This document shows, in pieces, positions 16,896 to 25,758 of a DNA stretch of 40,865 nucleotides. Under the pieces are notes generated by a model. It ran no database searches, was not told where the DNA came from, and saw only the letters and a program-made list of their open reading frames with translations. A program made the translations under genes and the position numbers. The stretch is taken from NCBI GenBank assembly GCA_009775095.1, contig VSOZ01000011.1, positions 1 to 40,865 on the forward strand, given 5' to 3'. Source of the DNA: Muribaculum sp. Lineage in GTDB: Bacteria; Bacteroidota; Bacteroidia; Bacteroidales; Muribaculaceae. How positions within the stretch are numbered: the stretch's first letter is position 1; each line of letters begins with the position of its first letter.

Positions 16896-19526
16896 TTAAA
16901 ATTCTTGGCCGAGAATGAAGTGGAACTGGCTGCCACCCTTCTTGCCGAAGACCTTGTCGAAACCGTAGGCCCAGTCGATACCCATCATACCAACCATGGG
17001 GAGGTAGATGCGCACACCGGCTCCGGCGCTACGCTTGAGGTCAAACGGTGAGAAGCTCTTGACGTCGGTCCATGCGTTACCGGCTTCGACAAATGTCAGA
17101 CCATAGATGGTGGTCGATGCCGACAGCATGAACGGGAAGTGGAGCTCCATGCCTACACGGGCATAGCCGTAGCCCTCTTTTGTCCACGGGGTGAACTGTC
17201 CGTTTTCGTAACCGCGCAAACCGATGGTCTCTGTTGCGTAGGTGTATGAACCCGACATACCGTCACCACCCACGTAGAATGTCTCAAACGGCGATTTGAG
17301 CCACTTGTTGTAGCTGCCGAGGAGTCCCATGTCGGCGCGGGTCATCAACACGAGTGTCCATTTGCCGTCGGGATCGGTAAGCGGAGTATATGTACGTGAT
17401 TTGATACGGAGTTTCCAGTACTCGATCCAGCGATAGAGCTGTTTCTTGGATTCGGTGGTGTTCTCTTTGTACAGTTTCTCCCAGTTTTTCTTGCCGTTGA
17501 GCCATGAGGCCGGAGGAGTAAGCTGTAGATTGACTGAGAACATAGAACCCTTACGAGTGTAAAGCGGGTTGTCTATAGAGGTGCGGGCGAGTGTGAGTCC
17601 GAGTACTATAGAGTTGGATGTACCGTTGTTCATGTAGTACAGGTAGTCCCAGTTCTTCAGGTAGTACCACTGGTAGCTCAGTTCGGCTTGGAATGTGAAG
17701 TAGTCGTCAGGCCAGTTGAGGCGTTTTCCGAAGCCCACGGTGACGCCTATCATCTGAAGCATCTTGTTGGGGTCGTAGGCGTTTTCGTATGAGTTCTGGT
17801 AGTAGTCGTTGTAGTTGCTGCCGTATCCGTAACCGTAGCCATAGCCGCCGTACATATACGGGTTGTACCAGTTGTTGTTGTAATATGACGAGTTGATACC
17901 TGTCTGACGGGCATAGTAGGCCGACACAGAGAGCGAGTTGGGGCGTTTGCCTCCGAACCACGGGTCGAGGAACGATACCGAGTAGCTCTGGTAGTACTTG
18001 GCGTTGGTCTGTGCGCTTATGGTGAATGTCTGTCCTTCGCCTTGCGGTATAAGGCCCTTGTAGGTACCCGGACGGAACAGGTTCTTTATAGAGAAGTTGG
18101 TAAACTTAAGCGCGAGTTTTCCGATAAGACCGGTCTGGCCCCAACCGAATGACACCTCCACTTGGTCATTGGCCTTTGACTCGAGGTTAAACACGATGTC
18201 CACCGTACCGTTCTCTTCGTTAGGTTCTGGGCGTATGTCCATATTCTCGGGGTCGAAGTGGCCGGTCTGTGCTATTTCACGTGCCGAACGCATAAGGTCG
18301 TCTTTGTTGAAGAGCTGACCCGGTTTTACACGGAGCTCGCGGCGTATCACCTTTTCATAAAGACGGTCGTTACCGTTGATGACAACGTTGTTGATTGTAG
18401 CCTGCGGTCCTTCAAACATGCGCAGCTCGAGTGCTATGGAGTCGCCGTCGATGTTTTTCTCGATGGGCACGAGCTGATAGAACAGGTAACCGCGGTTCAT
18501 GTACAGGTTTGCCACCGCGTCGTCATCCTCCAGTATGCGCTTGTTGAGCAACTTCTGGTTATATACGTCGCCGGGACGTATGTCGAGTATCTGGTCGAGA
18601 ACCTCGGTGGGGAATATGGTGTTGCCCACCCAGTCTATGTCGCTGATGTAATATTTCTTACCCTCTTCGAGGTCGATGTATACGTCTACGGTTTTGTCAT
18701 CGTATGCCACGACGCTGTCTTTAAGTATCTTGGCGTCGCGGTAACCTTTCTCGTTATACTTCTCGATGATGCGGTCCAAGTCATCTTTGAAGTCGCTCTC
18801 GACAAACTTCTTCTGACGGAAAAGGTTGATCAGCTTGCCCTTTTCGTTGGTCTTCTTCATCGTACGCTGGATGGCGTTGTCGCTCATCACCTCGTTGCCG
18901 TCGATGTATATTTTATGTACCTTTACCTTGTTGTTTTTGTTGACCTTGATGTTTACTATGTTCTCATTGGGTGCCGACAGGTCTTCCTCCTGTTCGATCT
19001 TAACCAATGCGTTGCCGAAGCCTTTCTGTGCGTAGTAATTCTTTATAATCTGCGTGGCGCGGTTTACGATATTGGGCGTTATCTGATTGCCTTTCATCAG
19101 CTGTAGACGCTCTTCAAGGTCCTTGCGTTCACCGTTTGAAGGGCCGATATAGTTGATCTTGGAGATACGCGGTTGCGGTTTGAGTGCAAATTCAAGCCAA
19201 GCCAAATCGCCGGCCGTCTTTTCCACTTTTATCTGAATCGACGAGAACAGACCCTGACGGGCAAATCGTTTTGCCGCGGCTGTCAGTTCCGGTCCCGGTA
19301 TCTCGATACGGTCACCTATATTTATACCCGAATATCCGATGATGATGTAATCCTCATAATTGGGCACTCCTGTCACCTTTATGCCGGCAATCTCGTATTT
19401 GTTGGGAATGCCGGTGTATATGATGTTGGGGTTATATACCGTATCGACGGGTTCTGTTGACTTGACTTGAGCCGAAATGTTGAGGCCCAAAACTGTCATC
19501 AATATGATTAGCAACTTACTACGCAT
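16896..19526 (-). CDS. bamA: Outer membrane protein assembly factor BamA
   Basis: The core insertase that folds beta-barrel proteins into the outer membrane. The 876-residue protein has a signal peptide (about 1-19), POTRA domains (about 45-450) and a C-terminal 16-strand barrel (about 455-876) ending in an aromatic residue (LGQEF). DPWFGG at 521-526 is typical of Bacteroidetes BamA. Odd is a tyrosine/glycine/asparagine-rich stretch at residues about 546-585 (17772-17891) with alternating GY repeats, probably a surface loop. It stands between uppS and the skp genes in an envelope operon. Confidence 0.96.
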   Translation of the reverse strand: MRSKLLIILMTVLGLNISAQVKSTEPVDTVYNPNIIYTGIPNKYEIAGIKVTGVPNYEDYIIIGYSGINIGDRIEIPGPELTAAAKRFARQGLFSSIQIKVEKTAGDLAWLEFALKPQPRISKINYIGPSNGERKDLEERLQLMKGNQITPNIVNRATQIIKNYYAQKGFGNALVKIEQEEDLSAPNENIVNIKVNKNNKVKVHKIYIDGNEVMSDNAIQRTMKKTNEKGKLINLFRQKKFVESDFKDDLDRIIEKYNEKGYRDAKILKDSVVAYDDKTVDVYIDLEEGKKYYISDIDWVGNTIFPTEVLDQILDIRPGDVYNQKLLNKRILEDDDAVANLYMNRGYLFYQLVPIEKNIDGDSIALELRMFEGPQATINNVVINGNDRLYEKVIRRELRVKPGQLFNKDDLMRSAREIAQTGHFDPENMDIRPEPNEENGTVDIVFNLESKANDQVEVSFGWGQTGLIGKLALKFTNFSIKNLFRPGTYKGLIPQGEGQTFTISAQTNAKYYQSYSVSFLDPWFGGKRPNSLSVSAYYARQTGINSSYYNNNWYNPYMYGGYGYGYGYGSNYNDYYQNSYENAYDPNKMLQMIGVTVGFGKRLNWPDDYFTFQAELSYQWYYLKNWDYLYYMNNGTSNSIVLGLTLARTSIDNPLYTRKGSMFSVNLQLTPPASWLNGKKNWEKLYKENTTESKKQLYRWIEYWKLRIKSRTYTPLTDPDGKWTLVLMTRADMGLLGSYNKWLKSPFETFYVGGDGMSGSYTYATETIGLRGYENGQFTPWTKEGYGYARVGMELHFPFMLSASTTIYGLTFVEAGNAWTDVKSFSPFDLKRSAGAGVRIYLPMVGMMGIDWAYGFDKVFGKKGGSQFHFILGQEF

Positions 19527-19562
19527 AATCTGAGGTAATGTGATATATATCGTTGTATTTAA

Positions 19563-20315
19563 TTATTCGTTGTTTTCCGCTATCTGCTCGCTTGTTTTGC
19601 CAAACCTGCGCTCTCGTGACTGGAAGCCGGCTATTATCTTGCAGAATTCCTCTTTGGTAAGGTCGGGCCAGAAAGTGTGGGTGACCGCTATCTCGGCATA
19701 AGCGGCCTGCCATAACAGGAAGTTGCTCATGCGGAAGTCGCCGCCGGTACGTATAATCAGATCGGGATCGGGTATTCCGGCAGTGGCAAGATTGGCGCTC
19801 ACGGTTTCGGGTGTTATATCGTCGGCCGACATTGTACCGTCGCTTACAGCCTTGGCTATGCGCCTTGCCGCTTCAGTTATTTCCCAGCGCGACGAGTAGC
19901 TTATGGCGAGCACGAGGGTCAGTCCGGTGCAGTGCGACGTGTCGTCGATGCATCGGCACAGCCTGTTATAGGCGAAGTCGGGCATGCGCGAGAAGTCACC
20001 TATCATACTGAGCCGCACATTGTTTTTTATCAAGTCGGCGGTCTCTCGTTCGATGGCTGCCACAATAAGATGCATGAGCGCGTCGACCTCCTCCTTGGGA
20101 CGTCCCCAGTTTTCGGTCGAGAATGTGTAAAGCGTGAGATACCCGATGCCGAGTTCCGAAGCTATTTCGGTAATCTTACGCACCGTATTCACGCCCTCCA
20201 CATGTCCTGCGGAGCGTGCCAGCCCGTGAGATTTGGCCCAGCGTCCGTTGCCGTCCATTATGACGGCTACATGGCGCGGTATGCGATCAGTATCTATATT
20301 GTCAGTCAGCGACAT
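19563..20315 (-). CDS. uppS: Isoprenyl transferase (undecaprenyl diphosphate synthase)
   Basis: Elongates farnesyl diphosphate with isopentenyl diphosphate to the C55 lipid carrier used for cell wall and O-antigen. The 250-residue length is normal. It shows the signature HVAVIMDGNGRWAKSHG with the catalytic Asp21, the TLYTFSTENWGRP segment, and the C-terminal block IIRTGGDFRMSNFLLWQ. It starts 18 bases after the DUF6089 gene and ends 36 bases before bamA, forming one envelope operon. Confidence 0.95.
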   Translation of the reverse strand: MSLTDNIDTDRIPRHVAVIMDGNGRWAKSHGLARSAGHVEGVNTVRKITEIASELGIGYLTLYTFSTENWGRPKEEVDALMHLIVAAIERETADLIKNNVRLSMIGDFSRMPDFAYNRLCRCIDDTSHCTGLTLVLAISYSSRWEITEAARRIAKAVSDGTMSADDITPETVSANLATAGIPDPDLIIRTGGDFRMSNFLLWQAAYAEIAVTHTFWPDLTKEEFCKIIAGFQSRERRFGKTSEQIAENNE

Positions 20316-20333
20316 AGTCGGTTAATTATCATT

Positions 20334-21020
20334 TCAGTCCACGTAAAAACAACTTGAGCATCGCTCTCCAAACTCGAAACTGAACGAAAGCATTATCATG
20401 GAGTACCAGTCGGTATTCTTTATAAACGAACTTTTTATGCCTTGGAGGTCCTGTAGCTTTTCTCCATCGACATGGTCGCCGAATACTTTGGTCATCGTCC
20501 ATTCCAGTCCGAGGTTGAGCCGCGGCTGCAACTTGTATTTTACGCCTACGCCCACCGGCAGATTGAATGCGGTGTAAGTGCCTCCGCTTGAAGCTATGGT
20601 GACGCCGGCCCCGAGTGTAAGGTAGGGCGTCCACCGGCACAGCTTCTTGTATCGCTCTCCGATGCCGTAATTAAAAAAGTTAAATTCTATACGTCCCCCG
20701 AGGTCATAGACTGTCGAGGTGAATTTATATGTCTCCCCTCCGGGAAACACGTCGGTCATGTCGGCACTGTCACCGCTAAGTCCCGCTATCGAGAATACGG
20801 CACGCGCCGCCCATCTCGTATCGATCAGGTAGCGCATTGACACATTGCCTGCAAAGCCGGGATGCTTCAGAAAATTGGCTTTATTGGCGTCGCCGAGGTA
20901 TCCGCTCATTCCGAGCGATGCTCCGACATCCATTTTATAAGCCGCTTCCTGCGCTCCCAATGTCGGGCCGACCAAGCCCGTCATTGCTGAAATCAACGCC
21001 GCTGTCGCTATGCGTCTCAT
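20334..21020 (-). CDS. Outer membrane beta-barrel protein, DUF6089-like
   Basis: A 228-residue protein with a signal peptide (about 1-23) and alternating amphipathic strands (VGASLGMSGYLGD, VSMRYLIDTRWAARAVFS, YDLGGRIEFNFFNYG, YLTLGAGVTIA) typical of a small eight-strand barrel. DUF6089 proteins are found next to uppS and bamA in Bacteroidetes, which fits here. The C-terminus RCSSCFYVD does not end in the usual aromatic strand and carries two cysteines. The start codon overlaps the stop codon of the upstream gene (ATGA). Function unknown; a role in envelope assembly is an inference from position. Confidence 0.8.
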   Translation of the reverse strand: MRRIATAALISAMTGLVGPTLGAQEAAYKMDVGASLGMSGYLGDANKANFLKHPGFAGNVSMRYLIDTRWAARAVFSIAGLSGDSADMTDVFPGGETYKFTSTVYDLGGRIEFNFFNYGIGERYKKLCRWTPYLTLGAGVTIASSGGTYTAFNLPVGVGVKYKLQPRLNLGLEWTMTKVFGDHVDGEKLQDLQGIKSSFIKNTDWYSMIMLSFSFEFGERCSSCFYVD

Positions 21021-22546
21021 TCAAGAGGCTTGAACGTGAGGCGGTTGATGACTCCACGCCACACTTGAGGATTGAGCTGTCCGTTGGGGAGTATTCCGCC
21101 ATACAGATATATGTAGGGGCAGTCCCATGATGTTACGGGCTTGGTGGCGCGGCCGTAGCCGGGAGTCTCTATCCACCAAGCGGGCAACGGGCGTGCCGCT
21201 GTTTCGTTCCAGTCCGATGATGCCGCAAGCGAGCGCGCATGCAGTTCCGATGACCACACTATGGCCTGTGCAAAGGCGGTCTCGGGTATATAGTCGGGTA
21301 ACGAGAGCAGGTCATCGGCCTCACTCCAGTTGAGTCCTTGGTCGCGTGAGATGAATACGCGGCGTGTGTTGTAACCCTGTTGGTTTACGCCTCCCATTGC
21401 AAAGAGCGTGGAGTATTCCGTAACCTTCCATGAGGTTGTCGAGGTACGGAATGTGAAATAGGGGAACAAGGTCATGCCTTGGTAAGCTCCGTTGATAGGT
21501 GCTGCGCTTACTTTGGCCCATCGTGTGCCGTCATAACCCCAAGTGGCTCCTGTAAGAGTACCGTTGATTGTCCGGCCGCCGATTGTCAGAGCAAGCGGAT
21601 TTTCCATCCATTTGTTTTCAAACTCCACAAGAGCGCTTGTGCCGCTTATCGGGCAGTCGGCGCTTACTTCTGTGTCAGTGCCGGTATGAGGATATGTAGT
21701 ATGGAAGTATCTTGCACCCTCTTTTCTTACTGCAAGAACATGCCCGTCATATACTCCGTAGAGGTGATAAAGTTGTCCGCCTTTGACAGTCCAGCTTATA
21801 CCGTCCTGCGATGCATGGAGCAGTCCGCTGTTGTCAAGAGCGTAGAACATATCTTCGCCGGCTACCACTGATTTTACATCAAGTGACGAGGGCAAGGACA
21901 GCGGTTTTACTTCGCCGTCAGCACCGGGCGTATCCTGTATCCATACTTTGTACCCGTCGGCGGTCTTCATGAACGTATATATGTTTTCTCCCTTTACTAC
22001 GGTTTTTTGTGCCGTCGGGTTTCCGGGAATGCCTTTCCAAGCTATCTCGTTCCAGTGAAGCGAGTCGGGCTTTACTTTGTGTACGTTTACTTTTATCTGG
22101 TAGTTGCCGGTATATTTTTCGTTCAGCGAGGTCACTCGCAGCATGACGTTGGCCGAGAAGTCAATACTGTCGGTCGAGCTGGTCGTGTAGACGATCGTGG
22201 TGTCTTTCATGACCTTTGAGCCGTTGATGATAAGCTCTATCTTCGAACTGCCGCTTGTGCCTATATTGGGGACGAGTTTGGTGATTTTGGTGTCCATCGG
22301 AAGTGAGTCGGCATTAAAAATAAGACCGCGGTTGAGGTCTATGGTGAAAAATACCGAGTCAAGGTTAGCGAGTAGCTTGCTGTTGGGTTTTATGTTGAAT
22401 GAGGTTACGGCTGTGCTCGAGTACATTGTCTCGGGTGTGTAGCCGTAGTCATCCTGATAGTTGTTGTCGTTGTCGTTGCATGCGGTCATCGCTGTGGCAA
22501 ACAGGGCCCCGGCGATTAGATATGATGCTGCAAATCTTTTAATCAT
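21017..22546 (-). CDS. DUF6242-like lipoprotein with probable beta-propeller
   Basis: A 509-residue protein with a lipoprotein signal ending in TAC (Cys22 in FATAMTACNDND), then an acidic linker. An N-terminal Ig-like domain (about 45-150, VTSFNIKPNSKLLANLDSVFF, then FNADSLPMDTKITKLVPNI) is followed by repeats that resemble BNR/Asp-box propeller blades (SQDGISWTVKG, SRDQGLNWSEAD). This two-part plan matches DUF6242 in Bacteroidales. It probably sits on the outer membrane. It is the first gene of the uppS-bamA operon, coupled to the next by a 4-base overlap. Role unknown. Confidence 0.8.
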   Translation of the reverse strand: MIKRFAASYLIAGALFATAMTACNDNDNNYQDDYGYTPETMYSSTAVTSFNIKPNSKLLANLDSVFFTIDLNRGLIFNADSLPMDTKITKLVPNIGTSGSSKIELIINGSKVMKDTTIVYTTSSTDSIDFSANVMLRVTSLNEKYTGNYQIKVNVHKVKPDSLHWNEIAWKGIPGNPTAQKTVVKGENIYTFMKTADGYKVWIQDTPGADGEVKPLSLPSSLDVKSVVAGEDMFYALDNSGLLHASQDGISWTVKGGQLYHLYGVYDGHVLAVRKEGARYFHTTYPHTGTDTEVSADCPISGTSALVEFENKWMENPLALTIGGRTINGTLTGATWGYDGTRWAKVSAAPINGAYQGMTLFPYFTFRTSTTSWKVTEYSTLFAMGGVNQQGYNTRRVFISRDQGLNWSEADDLLSLPDYIPETAFAQAIVWSSELHARSLAASSDWNETAARPLPAWWIETPGYGRATKPVTSWDCPYIYLYGGILPNGQLNPQVWRGVINRLTFKPLE

Positions 22547-22573
22547 ACTTTTCAGACATTAATTTTCAAGCTG

Positions 22574-22581
22574 CAAATTTA
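22574..22581 (-). promoter_or_regulatory. Possible promoter of the DUF6242-uppS-bamA-skp operon
   Basis: A -7 match TAAATTTG on the minus strand, 28 bases before the first start codon. No good TTTG -33 box is seen at the right distance (only TTTA, 17 bases away), so the call is tentative. Confidence 0.4.
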
Positions 22582-22670
22582 CTAACAATTTCTATAAGTA
22601 AATGCGATAATCGACGTAAAATTACAATTAATCCGTTAAAACCGAAGCGGGGTTATCGACATTTAGCCGC

Positions 22671-23681
22671 TTATTTAATGTTTTTAGTTGTTTTTAACGA
22701 CTGTTTGTCCGGATTGTCATAATAATATATGTGGTTGTTGCCGATTGTTAATGATTCTGCAGGACGCATACTTAATCGAGGCGCTTTTACCCCGTCGCCA
22801 AGGACTATGGGAGCTACTTCAACCCTTGCCTTGTCCCACATCCCCGAGTCGATAAACGACTGCAGAAGCCTTGTGCCTCCTTCTACAAGTATCGAGGTTA
22901 CGCCATTGTCGTGCAGTGTTTTGAGATATGACGTTACAGAGCCGTCACTTTCACGGCCAAATACGGTGAAGCTGTCGGTCGGAGGCTTTATGATGCCGCT
23001 GCGGTCGGCTGCCACGCGCAGAGGGTCGCGTCCGGGCCACAACCTTGCGGTAAGACTCGGTCGGTCATACAATATGGTGCCGCTTCCTACCATTATAGCG
23101 TCGTTGAGTGTGCGCAGACGATGAGAGAGAGCGCCGGTGACCGGTGTCGAGAACTTCGTCGGAGGCTCTTCCGCCGTGCGGTTGCGGTCAATGTATCCGT
23201 CGGTGCTTTGTGCCCACTTGAGGGTGACAAGCGGACGTCCGAGAGAGTGACATGTCATAAAGGCCGGATTAAGCTCACGGCATTCCCGCTCGAGCACTCC
23301 GGTCACAACCTCTATGCCGGCTTCGCGGAGCATGTTTATGCCGCGTCCGTTGACCTTTTCCGATGGGTCCCGACTGCCTATTACCACTCGTGGTATGCCA
23401 CTGTCTATGATAAGTTTGGCGCAGGGCGGTGTCTTGCCGTAGTGTGAACACGGTTCGAGTGTGACGTATATTGTTGAGTCTTTAAGTAGAGAACGGTTTT
23501 TGACCGACGCCACAGCGTTGACTTCGGCGTGTCCTTCGCCGCAACGCCTATGGTAGCCTTCACCTATGATGATGCCGTCCTGTACTATGACTGCTCCTAC
23601 CATGGGGTTGGGTGAAGTGTTGCCTCTTCCGTTTTTGGCAAGCTGTATAGCCCTGTACATGAAGCGCTCGTCGATATTCAT
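22671..23681 (-). CDS. ribD: Bifunctional riboflavin biosynthesis deaminase/reductase
   Basis: Catalyses two successive riboflavin steps, deamination of the pyrimidine intermediate and reduction of its ribose. The 336-residue protein has the zinc deaminase domain (1-145) with HAE at 51-53 and PCSHYGKTPPC at 77-87, and a reductase domain (from about 150, RPLVTLKWAQSTDGYID, ending with the SILVEGGTRLLQSFI block). No other rib gene is seen. It diverges from prmC with a 48-base gap. Confidence 0.95.
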   Translation of the reverse strand: MNIDERFMYRAIQLAKNGRGNTSPNPMVGAVIVQDGIIIGEGYHRRCGEGHAEVNAVASVKNRSLLKDSTIYVTLEPCSHYGKTPPCAKLIIDSGIPRVVIGSRDPSEKVNGRGINMLREAGIEVVTGVLERECRELNPAFMTCHSLGRPLVTLKWAQSTDGYIDRNRTAEEPPTKFSTPVTGALSHRLRTLNDAIMVGSGTILYDRPSLTARLWPGRDPLRVAADRSGIIKPPTDSFTVFGRESDGSVTSYLKTLHDNGVTSILVEGGTRLLQSFIDSGMWDKARVEVAPIVLGDGVKAPRLSMRPAESLTIGNNHIYYYDNPDKQSLKTTKNIK

Positions 23682-23693
23682 AGTTCTTTTGTT

Positions 23694-23723
23694 TTTGATT
23701 TTGAAACTATTTGGTTAATTTTG
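23694..23723 (+). promoter_or_regulatory. Promoter for prmC-recX-comF
   Basis: -33 TTTG (23694-23697) and -7 TAATTTTG (23716-23723) with 18-base spacing. Transcription would begin near 23730, so translation may start leaderless at 23730 or at the ATG at 23742. Confidence 0.6.
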
Positions 23724-23729
23724 TTGTGT

Positions 23730-24599
23730 ATGACAACCGATATGACGTTAAAAAACAGTTATGATGCCGTAAGCACCGCTCTGACTCCTCATTATGGCGC
23801 CGCCGAGGCTGATGCCATGACCCGCGTTATGTTTGAGGAGATTCTGCATCGCTCTGCGGTGGACATCGTGTTACGCAAAGATACGATAATTTCCGGGTTT
23901 ATGCACGATAAGCTTATGAAAGTAGTGTCGCGTCTTCTTGAAGACGAACCTCTGCAGTATATACTCGGGAAGACCCGTTTTTACGGTAATGAGCTTGTAG
24001 TCACGCCGGCGGTACTTATACCGCGACCGGAGACGGAGGAGCTTGTCGATATTATCGTTAAGGACAGTGACGACAGACGTGACCTTGCCGTGCTCGATAT
24101 ATGCACCGGCTCGGGATGTATAGCCGTGTCGCTTGCCCGGGTACTTAAGTTCGCTGATGTGTCGGCTGTCGATCTGTCGTCCGAGGCTATAGCTGTCGCC
24201 AAAGAAAATGCCTCCCGGCTGAGGGTGAGCGTCGATTTTAGGGTGGCTGATGCGTTGGCGCTCTCATCGGTCGATGAAGGACTGTATGATATAATTGTCA
24301 GTAATCCTCCTTACGTCACGGAGCGTGAGAAGGGCGCCATGGCTCCCAATGTGCTGGAGTACGAGCCTCATATGGCTCTGTTTGTTCCCGATGACGATCC
24401 GTTGCGGTTTTACCGGGCGATAGGACGTTATGCTTGCTCCGCCTTGAAGCCTGACGGTATGCTCTATTTCGAAATAAATCCGCTTTTTGTCAATGAATTG
24501 AAGAGAATGTTGGGCGACATGGGGCTACGCGATGTGTGTTCGCTGGCCGATATGACCGGCCGACAACGCTTCATAACCGCTAAATCGCCCGAGTCATGA
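23730..24599 (+). CDS. prmC: Release factor glutamine methyltransferase
   Basis: Methylates the glutamine of the GGQ motif in release factors 1 and 2 using S-adenosylmethionine. From the ATG at 23730 it has 289 residues: a helical N-terminal substrate domain (about 1-85), the SAM site DICTGSGCIA (123-132) and the catalytic NPPY (192-195). A TTG start at 23721 and an ATG at 23742 are alternatives; the promoter position favours one of the two ATGs. Its stop overlaps the recX start by four bases. Confidence 0.94.
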   Translation: MTTDMTLKNSYDAVSTALTPHYGAAEADAMTRVMFEEILHRSAVDIVLRKDTIISGFMHDKLMKVVSRLLEDEPLQYILGKTRFYGNELVVTPAVLIPRPETEELVDIIVKDSDDRRDLAVLDICTGSGCIAVSLARVLKFADVSAVDLSSEAIAVAKENASRLRVSVDFRVADALALSSVDEGLYDIIVSNPPYVTEREKGAMAPNVLEYEPHMALFVPDDDPLRFYRAIGRYACSALKPDGMLYFEINPLFVNELKRMLGDMGLRDVCSLADMTGRQRFITAKSPES

Positions 24600-25066
24600 A
24601 AAAGATTATAAAACCGGACGATGCCTTGGCTCGTCTTGAGGCCTTGTGTGCCCGCTCGGAGCAATGCTCATCGGAGGTCTTGACAAAGATGATGCGTTGG
24701 GGATTGTCGTCCGACGACCGAGAGCGCATACTCCGGCGTCTTGTCGAGAGGCGTTTTGTCGATGATAGCCGTTATGCACGGGCCTATGTCAGGTCTAAGT
24801 TTATGTTTAACGGTTGGGGACGTAAGAAGATACTTATGGGGCTGGCCGGTAAGCGTATTGACCCGGAGGAGGCCGGGGATGCTGTCAGCTCGGAGATAGA
24901 CGAAGATGCATATGCCGAGTCGCTTGTCAGATTATTGCGAGGCCGAGCGCGTGACATGGAGCGGCCGTTGACCTATGAGGATAAGATGAAGCTTGCGCGG
25001 TTTGCCGTGCAGCGAGGGTTTGAGTGGGAGCTGGTTAAAAGAGCGCTTGTAAGTATCGCGGAATGA
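24596..25066 (+). CDS. recX: Regulatory protein RecX
   Basis: A 156-residue helical protein that modulates RecA filaments. The repeats of three-helix units are visible: LARLEALCARSEQCSSEVLTKMMRWG, then the RRLVERRFVDDSRYARAYVRSKF block, which is the RecX signature, and a last unit with RFAVQRGFEWELVKRAL. It has ATGA-type overlaps with prmC before it and comF after it, so the three are translationally coupled. recA is not in the window. Confidence 0.9.
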   Translation: MKKIIKPDDALARLEALCARSEQCSSEVLTKMMRWGLSSDDRERILRRLVERRFVDDSRYARAYVRSKFMFNGWGRKKILMGLAGKRIDPEEAGDAVSSEIDEDAYAESLVRLLRGRARDMERPLTYEDKMKLARFAVQRGFEWELVKRALVSIAE

Positions 25067-25758
25067 AAAGATTGGGCAAATATCTGATGGGGCTTGTCTA
25101 TCCTGACCTATGCGAGGTGTGCGGTCGCTCGCTTGTTGACGGCGAGGAGGTGCTGTGTCTGCATTGTCTTGATGCGCTGCCGCGCACCGGAGCGCATAAA
25201 TCGGATTTTAACCTGATTCACAAACGTCTCGCTTCGACCACGCCGATAGAACGGGCCGCCGCATATTACCATTATTATCGTGAAAGCCCTTATGCCGAAA
25301 TTATACATCGCGCCAAGTATGGAGGACGTCCGGAATTGATAGAGAAAATGGCTCGACGCTATGCGCGCGAACTTGCCGACGCCGGATTTTTTGACGGTAT
25401 CGATGCTATAGTTCCCGTTCCGCTTCACTGGCTGAAGTTATGGCGCAGGGGGTATAATCAGAGCCGATATATAGCTGACGGTATACGCAGTGTCGTGCCG
25501 CTTCCTGTGGTTGACAATCTTGTTGCTTCGAGAGGTCATTCGTCACAGACTTCATCGGGCGTTTTTGCCCGATGGCTGAATGCCGGAAATGTATACGAAG
25601 CGCGGCGTCCGAAAGAACTTGACGGATGTCATCTGCTTGTCGTGGATGATGTTATTACTACCGGCGCCACCCTGCTCGCATGTTGCAACGCCCTGAAGTC
25701 GGCGGCGCCGTCTTGCAAGGTTTCGGTCCTCACTCTTGCCGTGGCTCACATGTCGTGA
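25063..25758 (+). CDS. ComF-family phosphoribosyltransferase-like protein
   Basis: A 231-residue cytoplasmic protein of the ComF/GntX family, linked to DNA uptake in naturally competent bacteria. An N-terminal zinc-binding motif (Cys17, Cys20, Cys32, Cys35) precedes a PRTase fold with the PRPP loop LLVVDDVITTGATLL at 191-205 and a GYNQS element at 130-134. It follows recX with a 4-base overlap. Its last 13 bases overlap the end of the convergent glpR-type gene. No other competence gene is visible here. Confidence 0.9.
   Translation: MKRLGKYLMGLVYPDLCEVCGRSLVDGEEVLCLHCLDALPRTGAHKSDFNLIHKRLASTTPIERAAAYYHYYRESPYAEIIHRAKYGGRPELIEKMARRYARELADAGFFDGIDAIVPVPLHWLKLWRRGYNQSRYIADGIRSVVPLPVVDNLVASRGHSSQTSSGVFARWLNAGNVYEARRPKELDGCHLLVVDDVITTGATLLACCNALKSAAPSCKVSVLTLAVAHMS

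Noticed and set aside
18258..19106. 282-codon plus-strand frame
   Set aside because: Antisense shadow of bamA POTRA coding sequence.
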